From contig NZ_PSRT01000044.1 of the NCBI RefSeq assembly GCF_004212635.1, positions 1-59,906 on the forward strand: a stretch of 59,906 nucleotides of DNA, given 5' to 3'. Position 1 is the stretch's first letter; the number at the start of each line of letters is the position of its first letter. The translations under genes and the position numbers were made by a program. Under the pieces are notes generated by a model. It worked only from the letters and a program-made list of their open reading frames with translations, was not told where the DNA came from and made no database searches. Shown piece by piece: positions 52,452-59,906 of this stretch. Source of the DNA: Bradyrhizobium genosp. SA-3 (GTDB lineage: Bacteria; Pseudomonadota; Alphaproteobacteria; Rhizobiales; Xanthobacteraceae).

Positions 52452-53225
52452 GTGCTGCAAGTGTCGAAATCGCCCGTCCCGCCGGCGACGCTTCTGGAGA
52501 TCGTCAATCTCACCAAGAGCTTTGATGGCGTGAAGGCCGTCGAGGATGTCTCGCTGCATCTGCGCGAAGGGATCATCACCACGCTGGTCGGCCCGAACGG
52601 GGCAGGGAAGACAACGCTCTTCAACCTGATCACCGGACATCTGCGGCCGACCGCAGGCGATATCCGCTGGCAGGGCGAATCGATCGTCGGCACCACGCCG
52701 TGGAAGATCGCGCGTCTCGGTGTGGCCCGAACCTTCCAGGATCTCCGTCTCTTCTCCCACATGACAGTTTTCGAGAACGTGCTCACGGTGATGGAGAAGA
52801 GCGCCTGGTTCTGGCAGTCGGAGGCGGGAAGCGGCGCGGAGCGACACCAGCGCGTGCATGAGATCCTCGATGCCACTGGGCTACTGCACAAGGCCGGCGT
52901 TCGCGCGAACGATCTTGCCTATGCGGAGCGCAAGTTCCTGAGCATGGCGCGGATCATGGCCACCAAGGCCAAGATGTGGCTCCTCGACGAGCCAGCGTCG
53001 GGGCTCGATCCCAGGTCCTACGAACGCTTCGTGGCGCTGCTGCGCAGTGAAGTCCGTCGCGGCATCACGATCTGCATCATCGAGCACAACCTCGAGATCG
53101 TCGTGAGCATCTCCGACAGGATCAGCTTCCTCGATCAGGGGCGGCTTCTCGCCGACGGCGAGCCCGAGGAGATCCTCGGGAATCCGGAGTTGTCATCCAT
53201 CTATTTCGGCGAACGCAACTCATGA
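52452..53225 (+). CDS. livG: Second Liv-type importer ATPase (LivG)
   Basis: A 257-residue ABC ATPase with Walker A GPNGAGKTT (about residues 46-54), Q-loop GVARTFQDLRLFSHMTVFENVL and Walker B MWLLDEPASGLDP; the signature region is weak (LAYAERKFLSMARIM), as in LivG1. It starts at GTG 52452, one base after livM. It ends in an ATGA-type overlap with livF. Confidence 0.92.
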   Translation: MLQVSKSPVPPATLLEIVNLTKSFDGVKAVEDVSLHLREGIITTLVGPNGAGKTTLFNLITGHLRPTAGDIRWQGESIVGTTPWKIARLGVARTFQDLRLFSHMTVFENVLTVMEKSAWFWQSEAGSGAERHQRVHEILDATGLLHKAGVRANDLAYAERKFLSMARIMATKAKMWLLDEPASGLDPRSYERFVALLRSEVRRGITICIIEHNLEIVVSISDRISFLDQGRLLADGEPEEILGNPELSSIYFGERNS

Positions 53226-53935
53226 CCGATGCTCTCATCAGTGTTGATAATCTCCGCGTCGGCTACGGTGGCCGCGTCGTCCTCGACGATGTCAGCCTTC
53301 AGATCCGAAAGAACGAGGTGCTTTGCCTCGTCGGTCATAACGGTGCCGGCAAGTCGACCTTGCTGAATTCGCTGTTCGGGGTGGCCTCCCGCCAGGGCGG
53401 CGAGATATCGGTGGACGGCCAGCGCTTGCACCAACCGGAACCGAAGAAGATGGCGGCCCTGGGCATCGGCCTCGTGCCCGAAGGCCGCGGCATTTTTCCG
53501 GGCCTCACTGTCGACGAGATCTTCCGCCTTGCGATGTGGGCGACCGACGTGCCGCAGCGAGAGCAGCCCGAGCGCATCGAGTGGGTGATGTCGATCCTGC
53601 CCCGCATCAAGACGTTCTACGCCCGCCGCGCGGGCACGCTGTCGGGGGGACAGCAACAGATGGTCAGCATCGCGCGCGCTCTGCTGAGCCGCCCCCGCTG
53701 TCTCCTGATGGACGAGCCGTCGATCGGTCTGGCGCCGAAGCTGTTTCAGGATCTGTTGCAGCCGATCCGGCAACTCCAGCAGCAGCTTGGACTGTCGATC
53801 CTGCTGGTCGAGCAGAACGTGAAGGAAGCGTTCAAGATATCCGACCGCGTCTTGGTGATGCGCTCGGGCGCAATCATCCACGAAACTTCGCCCGACGAAT
53901 TGGCAGACAACAAGGTCCTCATGCAGTTCTACTGA
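53222..53935 (+). CDS. livF: Second Liv-type importer ATPase (LivF)
   Basis: A 237-residue ABC ATPase: Walker A GHNGAGKST, Q-loop GLVPEGRGIFPGLTVDEIFRL, signature LSGGQQQMVSIARAL, Walker B CLLMDEPSIGLAP, and LLVEQNVKEAFKI after it. The start overlaps livG by four bases. It closes the five-gene Liv set; RidA follows 28 bases later in the same direction. Confidence 0.93.
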   Translation: MTDALISVDNLRVGYGGRVVLDDVSLQIRKNEVLCLVGHNGAGKSTLLNSLFGVASRQGGEISVDGQRLHQPEPKKMAALGIGLVPEGRGIFPGLTVDEIFRLAMWATDVPQREQPERIEWVMSILPRIKTFYARRAGTLSGGQQQMVSIARALLSRPRCLLMDEPSIGLAPKLFQDLLQPIRQLQQQLGLSILLVEQNVKEAFKISDRVLVMRSGAIIHETSPDELADNKVLMQFY

Positions 53936-53963
53936 ACTGAAGGCAGACATCGAAGGCAGCGTC

Positions 53964-54356
53964 ATGCAACACAGTATCCTATTCGCAAACAGTGACCGGC
54001 TGCGTCCGCCTGCCGGCCATTATTCCCACACCTGCACCGCCGCTGGCCTCGTGTTCGTGTCCGGACAGCTTCCGGTCGATGTGAACGGGACCCCCATGAC
54101 CGACCAGCCGTTCGAGCGGCAGGCGGGGCAGGTGCTCGCCAATGTCGATGCCTGCCTCGAAGCCGCAGGGACCGATCGAAGCCGGCTCCTCCAGGTGCGC
54201 ATCTACGTGACTGACATGAACTCTTGGCCGGCCTTCAACCAGATCTATGCCGATTGGATCGGCGATGTCCGGCCGGCGAGGGTGGTCGCCGGCGTGGCGT
54301 CCCTTCATTTCGGATTGCTGCTGGAAATCGAAGCCGTCGCGCTTGCTCCCGCCTGA
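53964..54356 (+). CDS. RidA family protein with the catalytic arginine
   Basis: A 130-residue member of the RidA/YjgF/YER057c family. It keeps the arginine needed for imine/enamine deamination (Arg106 in VRPARVVAGVASL) and the glutamate in LLEIEAVAL. Active members hydrolyse reactive 2-aminoacrylate-type imines. Its place in a catabolic operon suggests protection from, or turnover of, an imine formed in the pathway, hinting that the substrate contains nitrogen. It lies 28 bases after livF and 50 bases before the next binding protein. Confidence 0.9.
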   Translation: MQHSILFANSDRLRPPAGHYSHTCTAAGLVFVSGQLPVDVNGTPMTDQPFERQAGQVLANVDACLEAAGTDRSRLLQVRIYVTDMNSWPAFNQIYADWIGDVRPARVVAGVASLHFGLLLEIEAVALAPA

Positions 54357-54406
54357 ACGGGCCGGTGCGCTCAACAGGAACGCTGCACAACACGGAGGAA
54401 AGCGTG

Positions 54407-55351
54407 ATGCCCACGAGGCGCTTCACCATTCTCGGCCTGCTTGGCCTGGCCGCTGCACACCCCGCATCGCGCGCCTTCGCGCAAGGCGGCGCGGCACCCA
54501 TCAAGATCCGCGTCGCTTCGGTGATCTCGTCGGCCTGGCTTCCGCTCTGGGTGGCAAAGGACAAGGGCCTCTTTCTGGAGAAAGGGCTCGACGTCGAAAT
54601 CATGACGGTCCAGAACCTCTCCACGACGATCGGTGCGCTTGGGCGCCAGCTGGACATTTCGGGCGCTACCGCCATCGATATCGTGAAGGCGGCTGCGGGC
54701 GGTCTCGATGTCGTGGGCGTGTGCGGCAACACGATCGAGACAGCAGCCAATCGGCAGATGCGCCTCATGGCTGGCAATCAGTCCGGGATCACCTCGATCG
54801 GCCAGCTGAACGGCAAGACGATCGGCACGCCATCGATCAACGGCGTCGTCCACATCGCGACCCTGCTTGCCCTCAAGCGCGGCGGGGTGGATCCAAAAGG
54901 CGTGCGCTTCATCGAGATGATGTTTCCCAACATGGCGGACCAGCTCAAGGCGCAACGCGTCGATGCGGTCGAGACGGTCGAGCCATTCGTCATTGCGTTG
55001 AAGAAGTCGGGCCACATCGACCTGGGCGATCCGATGCTACAGGTCGGCGATCCCATTACGTTGACGTGCTGGATGGCGAATGGCACCTGGGCGCGCACCA
55101 ATCCAGACGCGATTGTGCGCTGGGTCGCCGCGCTCGAGGAGGCAAGGGCCTATATCGCCGGCTACGAGGTGGAAGCGCGCGCGATCCTCGCCAAATGGAC
55201 GCGTCTGCCGAATGACGTGATCGAAAGCATCGTGCTGCCAACGTACAGCACATCTTTGACTGCAAGGCACATCTCGGCGTGGATCGAAGCGACGCGGGGG
55301 ACTGGGCAACTCACCGCTCAGTTGAGTGCATCCGATCTGGTGCTGAAGTGA
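54407..55351 (+). CDS. Periplasmic binding protein of an SsuA/TauA/NMT1-like ABC importer
   Basis: A 314-residue type II binding protein with a twin-arginine-like or Sec signal (TRRFTILGLLGLAAAHPASRAFAQ, cleavage near residue 27). The mature start IKIRVASVISSAWLPLWVAKDKGLFLEKGLDVEI is characteristic of the nitrate/sulfonate/thiamine-precursor binding group. GGAGG (54394-54398) lies before the ATG at 54407 and before an in-frame GTG at 54404. The ligand is unknown, and it is followed directly by its ATPase and two permeases. Confidence 0.9.
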   Translation: MPTRRFTILGLLGLAAAHPASRAFAQGGAAPIKIRVASVISSAWLPLWVAKDKGLFLEKGLDVEIMTVQNLSTTIGALGRQLDISGATAIDIVKAAAGGLDVVGVCGNTIETAANRQMRLMAGNQSGITSIGQLNGKTIGTPSINGVVHIATLLALKRGGVDPKGVRFIEMMFPNMADQLKAQRVDAVETVEPFVIALKKSGHIDLGDPMLQVGDPITLTCWMANGTWARTNPDAIVRWVAALEEARAYIAGYEVEARAILAKWTRLPNDVIESIVLPTYSTSLTARHISAWIEATRGTGQLTAQLSASDLVLK

Positions 55352-55373
55352 CACGAGGCGATTGACGCTGATC

Positions 55374-56153
55374 ATGACAACCCAACCCAGTTTTGAGTGC
55401 GAGCGCCTCTGCATCGACTTGCCCGGTGCGCCGGGTGTTCGCCGCATCATCGAGGATCTCGATCTCGAAGTCGGAAGAGGCGAGTTCGTCTCGATCCTCG
55501 GCGGCTCCGGTACCGGAAAAACGACCCTGCTGCGGACGCTGGCGGGGCTGACGCCCTACAGCTCGGGCCGCGCCGTATACGAGGGGCGCGAGGTCCGCTC
55601 CCCGGTCCCCGGGATGGCCATGGTGTTCCAGGACTACGGGCACGCTCTCTTGATGTGGCGAACCGTGCGGAGAAACGTGGCGCTCGGCGTGGAAGGGCGC
55701 CTCCGCGACCGTGAGCTCGATGAGAAGGTTCGGAACGCCATCCGCATGGTCGGGCTCGAGCGATTCAGGGATGAATATCCGTGGCGACTGTCGGGTGGCA
55801 TGCAGCAGCGGGTGCAGATCGCCCGGGCGCTCGCCATGGAGCCGAGCGCTCTGTTGATGGACGAGCCGTTCGGCGCGCTGGACGCGATGACGAAGGCCTC
55901 GCTGCAGGACCAGCTTCTGGCGGTCCAGGCCGAAACCGGCGCGACCGTGCTGTTTGTCACCCACGATATCGAGGAGGCGATCTATCTCAGCGATACGATC
56001 ATCCTCCTGAAAGGCAGTCCGGCCCACATCGCGCGGCGCATCAGCGTCGACCTGCCGCGGCCGCGGGACCAGATCGCGACCAAGGAGCGTCCCGAATATC
56101 TGCGGCTGCGTCATCAGCTCTACGAGGCGTTTCGCCATGAGATCCATGCTTAG
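55374..56153 (+). CDS. SsuB/TauB-like ABC importer ATPase
   Basis: A 259-residue ATPase with Walker A GGSGTGKTT, Q-loop MAMVFQDYGHALLMWRTVRRNV, signature LSGGMQQRVQIARAL and Walker B ALLMDEPFGALDAMTK, a pattern specific to the nitrate/taurine/sulfonate importers. ATG 55374 is chosen, and a TTG at 55362 is in frame. Its gene overlaps the following permease gene by 17 bases. Confidence 0.92.
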   Translation: MTTQPSFECERLCIDLPGAPGVRRIIEDLDLEVGRGEFVSILGGSGTGKTTLLRTLAGLTPYSSGRAVYEGREVRSPVPGMAMVFQDYGHALLMWRTVRRNVALGVEGRLRDRELDEKVRNAIRMVGLERFRDEYPWRLSGGMQQRVQIARALAMEPSALLMDEPFGALDAMTKASLQDQLLAVQAETGATVLFVTHDIEEAIYLSDTIILLKGSPAHIARRISVDLPRPRDQIATKERPEYLRLRHQLYEAFRHEIHA

Positions 56154-56922
56154 ACGTGCAGGGATCGCGCTCAACGCGCCGGCGCTCGCGACCGCCTTGG
56201 TCCTTCTCGTGGCGTGGGAAGTCGGCGTCAGGACTGCCGCGACCCGGTTCGAATTCCTGCCGGCGCCGACGGAGATCGGCCAGGCGCTCCATGGTGCGAT
56301 CCGGTCCGGCCAGATCATCGGCGATTCCGAGCACACGGTCGCCTGCGCCCTGGCCGGATGGGCCATTGCAAGCGTGCTTGGCGCGGCCATCGCGTTCGCG
56401 CTCGCGTTTTCGCCTACTGTCCATCGCTTCTTCAGCGCCTCGCTCGAACTCCTCCGGCCTTTGCCAGCCGTTGCGTTCGTTCCAGTCGCGGTCCTGCTGT
56501 TCGGGTTCACCGTCACCACGGAGATCACCGTGATCGTCTTCGCGAGCGTGTGGCCGGTCATCGTCAACACCGTCGCCGGGGCGAAGGCCATCCACCCAAG
56601 GCTCCTCGATACGGCCGCGACGCTGCATTTGTCGCGAACCCAACGGCTCGGCAAGGTCATCCTTCCCGCGGTGCTGCCATCCACCATGGTCGGCGCCCGT
56701 GTCGCGCTCGGTCTCGCACTCGTCGTCGCTGTTATCGCGGAAATGGTCGGCAATCCGGCCGGGCTCGGCTGGGGTCTGGTGACGGCGCAGGAAGCTCTCC
56801 AGCCGGGCCTCATGTTTGGCTATCTCGTCGCCACGGGTGCGCTCGGCGTTCTCCTCAACGCGTGCCTTCGAGTGACATTCGCACGGCTGTTTCCCGGAAT
56901 TCGGGAGCTTCAGCAATCATGA
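56137..56922 (+). CDS. SsuC/TauC-like ABC importer permease, first
   Basis: A 261-residue permease with five or six hydrophobic segments and the conserved loop AGAKAIHPRLLDTAATLHLSRTQRLGKVILPAVLPS that contacts the ATPase. It starts within the ATPase gene and ends in an ATGA overlap with the second permease. Two different permeases and one ATPase suggest a heterodimeric channel. Confidence 0.9.
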   Translation: MRSMLRRAGIALNAPALATALVLLVAWEVGVRTAATRFEFLPAPTEIGQALHGAIRSGQIIGDSEHTVACALAGWAIASVLGAAIAFALAFSPTVHRFFSASLELLRPLPAVAFVPVAVLLFGFTVTTEITVIVFASVWPVIVNTVAGAKAIHPRLLDTAATLHLSRTQRLGKVILPAVLPSTMVGARVALGLALVVAVIAEMVGNPAGLGWGLVTAQEALQPGLMFGYLVATGALGVLLNACLRVTFARLFPGIRELQQS

Positions 56923-57737
56923 TCGCAACCAACGCACCCGCGCAGGCTGTCGCCGGTAGCAGAGGACGCCGCTGGGCCTTCCATGCGGCTAACAACGCCT
57001 GGTCGGCGTTGCAAGGGCTGCTGCCGCTGATCGCCTTGCTGTTGCTCTGGCAGGTGCTGGGCGATCCGCGCTCGCCATACTTTCCGCCTCCATCCACATG
57101 GGCAGCCGCCCTGATCGATCGGACGAGCGCAGGGGATCTCGTTCCCGCTGTGCTAGTGACGTTTCAGTCGGTCGCTGCGGCTCTTGTCCTTGCCACGGCA
57201 CTGGGCGTCGGCATCGGCGGACTGATCGGCGCCTCGCCCGGTCTGGCGCGCTGTCTCGGGCCGACGCTGGAATTCCTGCGCACGTTGCCGCCTCCCACCA
57301 TCGTGCCGGTGGTGGCCTTGATCATCGGCGTCAACGAAAAGATGAAGCTGTTGGTGATCGTGTTCGCGGCGCTCTGGCCGGTTCTGCTCAACACCACGTC
57401 GGGCGTGCGGTCGCTGCATCCGACGCTGCTCGAGGCCGCGCGATCCCTACAGCTCGGTGCGATCGCGCGAGTGACCAAGATTTTCCTGCCGGCGCTGCTG
57501 CCGTCGATCCTGACGGGCGTGCGCGTCGCCGCTCCGCTGGCGATCATCGTATCGCTGCTGGCAGAGATGCTGACACTGATGCCGGGGCTCGGCGCGTTGC
57601 TCCTGATGGCTCAACGCAATTTCAACGCGGCCGAGGTCTTCGGTCTGCTGGCCGTCGTCGGCTCGTTCGGCTTCATCCTCAACGCGGCGCTTGCCGCTTT
57701 CGAATCCTGGGCCTTGATGCCTCAAGGCCGGTCTTAA
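56919..57737 (+). CDS. SsuC/TauC-like ABC importer permease, second
   Basis: A 272-residue permease related to the first but clearly diverged. The ATPase-contact loop is TSGVRSLHPTLLEAARSLQLGAIARVTKIFLPALLPS. ATG 56919 shares bases with the previous stop. The frame is open from 56214 in the other reading of the first permease, but only this part looks like a permease. Having two permeases in such importers is uncommon. Confidence 0.9.
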   Translation: MIATNAPAQAVAGSRGRRWAFHAANNAWSALQGLLPLIALLLLWQVLGDPRSPYFPPPSTWAAALIDRTSAGDLVPAVLVTFQSVAAALVLATALGVGIGGLIGASPGLARCLGPTLEFLRTLPPPTIVPVVALIIGVNEKMKLLVIVFAALWPVLLNTTSGVRSLHPTLLEAARSLQLGAIARVTKIFLPALLPSILTGVRVAAPLAIIVSLLAEMLTLMPGLGALLLMAQRNFNAAEVFGLLAVVGSFGFILNAALAAFESWALMPQGRS

Positions 57738-57749
57738 AGGATACGGATC

Positions 57750-58553
57750 ATGTCCATCGATTTCGAACGGAAGGGCGCCGTCGCGGTCGTCACGATCAAC
57801 CGGCCCGACGCCATGAACGCTCTCGACGTCGCGCACGATCGCGCGCTCGCCGAGGTCTGGAAAGAGTTCGAGGCGGACGCGAATTTGCTGGTCGCTGTCC
57901 TGACCGGTGCGGGCGGTCGTGCGTTCTGTTCCGGCGGCGATCTGAAGACGTATATGCCGTGGCGCCGCGACCGCGCCCTGCATGGTGCGGACAGCACTAT
58001 CAGTTTCGGCGGCATGACCCTGGTCGACGAGATCGCCAAGCCGGTCATCGCCGCGATCCAGGGTCATTGCATCGCTGGCGGGCTGGAACTGGCGATGGCG
58101 TGTGACATTCGCGTCTGCACGCCGGATTCGCGGTTTGGCTTGGCAGAGGTGCGATGGGGCGTGCTGCCGGGCGGCGGCGGCACCCAGCGGCTTCCCCGGC
58201 TTGTACCCCTGGGCTGCGCTCTGGAGATGATCCTAACAGGAGACCCGATCGATGCAGAGCGCGCCGAACGGATTGGCCTCGTGAACCGCGTCGTCGCGGC
58301 CGACGCGTTGCTCGATACCGCCTTCGCGATGGCGAAGCGCATTGCGGCGAACGGGCCGCTCGCGGTCAAGGCCGCGAAGCGAGCCGTCCATTACGGATTG
58401 GACGGTTCGCTGGAGGAGGGGCTGGTCCTCGAAGGCGCGCTGCAAATGCAATTGCTTCAAACGGGCGATGCGGAAGAGGGGCTTCGCGCCTTCGCCGAAC
58501 GTCGGCCTCCGGTGTATGCGAGCGCTGCTGCCGCCACACCGGCGCAAAAGTAA
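57750..58553 (+). CDS. Enoyl-CoA hydratase/isomerase
   Basis: A 267-residue crotonase-fold enzyme with both hydratase glutamates (LAEVRWGVLPGGGGTQRL and ALEMILTGDPI), the oxyanion segments GRAFCSGGDLKTYMPW and QGHCIAGGLELAMACDI, and a normal C-terminal region. With the hydratase at 43617 the regulon has two intact crotonases, one in each arm, so two hydration or isomerisation steps are possible. It lies 12 bases after the permease gene. Confidence 0.9.
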   Translation: MSIDFERKGAVAVVTINRPDAMNALDVAHDRALAEVWKEFEADANLLVAVLTGAGGRAFCSGGDLKTYMPWRRDRALHGADSTISFGGMTLVDEIAKPVIAAIQGHCIAGGLELAMACDIRVCTPDSRFGLAEVRWGVLPGGGGTQRLPRLVPLGCALEMILTGDPIDAERAERIGLVNRVVAADALLDTAFAMAKRIAANGPLAVKAAKRAVHYGLDGSLEEGLVLEGALQMQLLQTGDAEEGLRAFAERRPPVYASAAAATPAQK

Positions 58554-58578
58554 ACGACTGCAGAGAAGGCTCAGTCTC

Positions 58579-58959
58579 ATGTCGACGACACACGAAAACA
58601 GACCGCGATATTCGCCGGCCCTCCGCGTCCCGCTCGGGCCGAGCGGAGATCTCCTGTTCTTGTCGGGCATCCTTTGCGTCGACGAGGACGCACGGGACAA
58701 TATCGAGGTCCAGACCCGTCGCATCTTCGACCGCATCGCCCGCGTGCTGGGCAAACACGGCGCCTCGCTGTCGGATATTGTGAAGACCACAGCCTTTCTG
58801 GCCGACCTCGCCGACTATGACGGCTTCAACCGGGCCCGCGTCGAAATATTAATGGGCTGCAAGGAGCCGCCGGCAAGCACCGCCATTGGAGCCGGGTCGC
58901 TCCTTGGCTCCGGCACGCGCGTGGAGATCGAAGCGGTTGCATTCGTGCCGTCGCACTGA
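58579..58959 (+). CDS. RidA family protein lacking the catalytic arginine
   Basis: A 126-residue RidA/YjgF-like protein that begins near residue 20 with the usual GDLLFLSGILCVDEDA strand. Where active deaminases have PAR, this one reads PPASTAIGAGSL (serine at residue 100); the VEIEAVAF strand is kept. It should therefore not be an imine deaminase, unlike the RidA at 53964 in the same operon. It lies 25 bases after the enoyl-CoA hydratase and is the last gene of the rightward arm. Confidence 0.87.
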   Translation: MSTTHENRPRYSPALRVPLGPSGDLLFLSGILCVDEDARDNIEVQTRRIFDRIARVLGKHGASLSDIVKTTAFLADLADYDGFNRARVEILMGCKEPPASTAIGAGSLLGSGTRVEIEAVAFVPSH

Positions 58960-59414
58960 CAGCGAGAAGGCCTCAGCATATCCGCGGAAGCCATTTTCTC
59001 GTTTGCCCGCTTAGGAGCGTGGCTTTACAACCGGCTCTTGATGGTCGCAAGGTCTGCCTCCGCCACGGGTTCACCACCAGCCTTACGCGGACGATTGGAT
59101 GAAATATCGTAGGTTTGGCCGGCGTGAGTGAGCGATAGCGCTCCCTGACTCGAGCCCCGGTCCTTTGTACTCCCTGAGGCGCCGACGGATGTAAAACGTC
59201 CTCGCAGCCGCCAATCCCCGCCGGATTGAATGAAGCTTTGGACACGACCTCCTGAGGCACCGGCCGTCCCTTGCCCAAGGTCAAATTACCTCTTGTCGGG
59301 AGCGAAACCCCCGTTTTCGGCCGTAGCTCCAACGGTGGGTTTTGGTCTAGAAGGGTCGAAAGTCCGTTATCTTTCAATGGGGATTGACTGACACTCCCGA
59401 TTTTGTTCGCTAGC
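58960..59414. other. Intergenic region with a possible mobile-element scar
   Basis: This 455-base gap lies between the last catabolic gene and the leftward LysR-type gene. No gene is credible, although a 134-codon leftward frame (58973-59377) exists. A stretch at 59110-59144 resembles the sequence right of the IS630 element (42826-42862). A good terminator was not found. Confidence 0.4.
59110..59144. repeat. Degenerate copy of the sequence near 42826
   Basis: It begins TAGGTTTGGCCGGCGTG and ends ATAGCGCTCC. About three quarters of positions match the copy next to the IS630 element. The two copies lie on either side of the 43-59 kb regulon, in the same orientation. Confidence 0.4.
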
Positions 59415-59906
59415 TCACGATTTTCTACGATTTCGTACGATCGCGCGCGTCGGCATCGTCAGGATCTTGCCGTCGTCGATAAGATTGCTGCAGACCTCCT
59501 TTAAAGCTGCAACGACTTCGCGGGTGGCGCGGCTAACGGGCCGGCCGCGCGGCAAGGCGAGGACGCGGTCGGCGCGCATCCATGGCAAGAGCGCCGCCGA
59601 CAGGGTGCCGGCCGCCACTTCCTGGTGAATCCCCGAGAACGGCAACAGCCCGTAGCCAAGTCCCGAGCCCACGATCTGTTTCATCGGCGTGGTGCTCTCG
59701 ACCCGCAAGGAGAACGGCACGTCTGGCGGGAACGGGTTGCGGCTGAGCGGTACGACGGCGGTCGGCAGATCATTGACCTCCTTGCGCGTCAGCCGGCCAC
59801 GCTTGAGCCTGGGATCGCGCGGCGGACCGATTAGGAAGACCGGCTCGACCACCAGCGTTTCGTAGTCGAGATGGTCATTGGGCTGCGGCGTGGTGACGAT
59901 GGCGAG
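59415..59906 (-). CDS. LysR-family transcriptional regulator, C-terminal part (cut by window end)
   Basis: The frame is open to the last base, so the helix-turn-helix N-terminus is outside. The visible 163 residues are the C-terminal part of the LysR effector-binding domain: LVVEPVFLIGPPRDPRLKRG, then RVESTTPMKQIVGSGLGYGLLPFSGIHQEVAAGTLSAALLPWM, a typical pattern (VxxGxGxxxLP). The target cannot be judged from this window. Confidence 0.88.
   Translation of the reverse strand, partial: LAIVTTPQPNDHLDYETLVVEPVFLIGPPRDPRLKRGRLTRKEVNDLPTAVVPLSRNPFPPDVPFSLRVESTTPMKQIVGSGLGYGLLPFSGIHQEVAAGTLSAALLPWMRADRVLALPRGRPVSRATREVVAALKEVCSNLIDDGKILTMPTRAIVRNRRKS

Noticed and set aside
55311..56813. A 500-codon leftward frame opposite the second importer.
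   Set aside because: Antisense to three clear ABC-transporter genes; low-complexity shadow.
58973..59377. A 134-codon leftward frame in the terminal gap.
   Set aside because: No recognisable motif; the frame covers the scar-like repeat and looks non-coding.
59427..59437. ACGATTTCGTA, resembling half of the LacI-type operator.
   Set aside because: It lies in the 3' coding part of the LysR-type gene and matches only 11 bases; probably chance.

Overview
The window looks like part of a GC-rich alphaproteobacterial genome, most likely Bradyrhizobium or a close relative. This rests on the PccR-pccB divergent pair, the strongly GC-biased third codon positions in much of the window, and the gene families seen; no rRNA or tRNA gene is present to confirm it. 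It is an accessory-looking, metabolically dense region: almost every gene handles acyl-CoA esters, imports organic acids, or makes or imports a cofactor those enzymes need. Base composition changes several times, so the region looks assembled from pieces of different origin.

Layout. (1) 1-4.1 kb: the 3' end of an AraC-type regulator, then a leftward Lrp / acyl-CoA synthetase / RibBA-like group. (2) 4.5-13.7 kb: a methylmalonyl-CoA module, with the ScfR-family regulator PccR divergent from pccB-pccA, then mutA and mutB. TTTGCAA repeats lie between pccR and pccB. (3) 13.8-26.0 kb: a rightward catabolic region with VOC protein, flavin reductase, a LivHMGF importer, two crotonase-fold proteins, a creatininase-family hydrolase, a luciferase-like monooxygenase, a long-chain-type acyl-CoA ligase and a Tat-exported binding protein. 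A leftward AraC regulator, a paralogue of the one at the window start, closes it. (4) 27.3-33.1 kb: a complete pyruvate dehydrogenase complex of the homodimeric-E1 type (aceE-aceF-lpd, with a lipoyl domain on E3). (5) 34.3-41.7 kb: a cofactor cluster panD-panB-panC-bioM-bioN-bioY followed in overlapping order by an acyl-CoA ligase, a thiolase-like protein and a MaoC-like hydratase. (6) 41.8-42.8 kb: an IS630-family element. (7) 43.0-59.0 kb: a divergent catabolic regulon around a LacI-type regulator. Leftward are acyl-CoA dehydrogenase, CoA ligase, citryl-CoA-lyase-like protein, thioesterase, enoyl-CoA hydratase and flavin reductase. Rightward are a Liv-type importer, RidA, an SsuABC/TauABC-like importer, another enoyl-CoA hydratase and a second RidA. 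A nearly identical operator-like palindrome lies just before the first gene of each arm. (8) 59.0-59.9 kb: a possible mobile-element scar and a LysR-type regulator running off the window.

How the parts fit: propionyl-CoA carboxylase needs biotin, all CoA ligases need pantothenate-derived CoA, the acyl-CoA dehydrogenase and flavin reductases need riboflavin, and methylmalonyl-CoA mutase carries propionyl units to succinyl-CoA. The two Liv-type regions look like separate pathways for importing and beta-oxidising unidentified organic acids. The strongest candidates for undescribed biology are the LacI-centred regulon at 43-59 kb and the bioMNY-ligase-thiolase-hydratase cluster at 36.6-41.7 kb.
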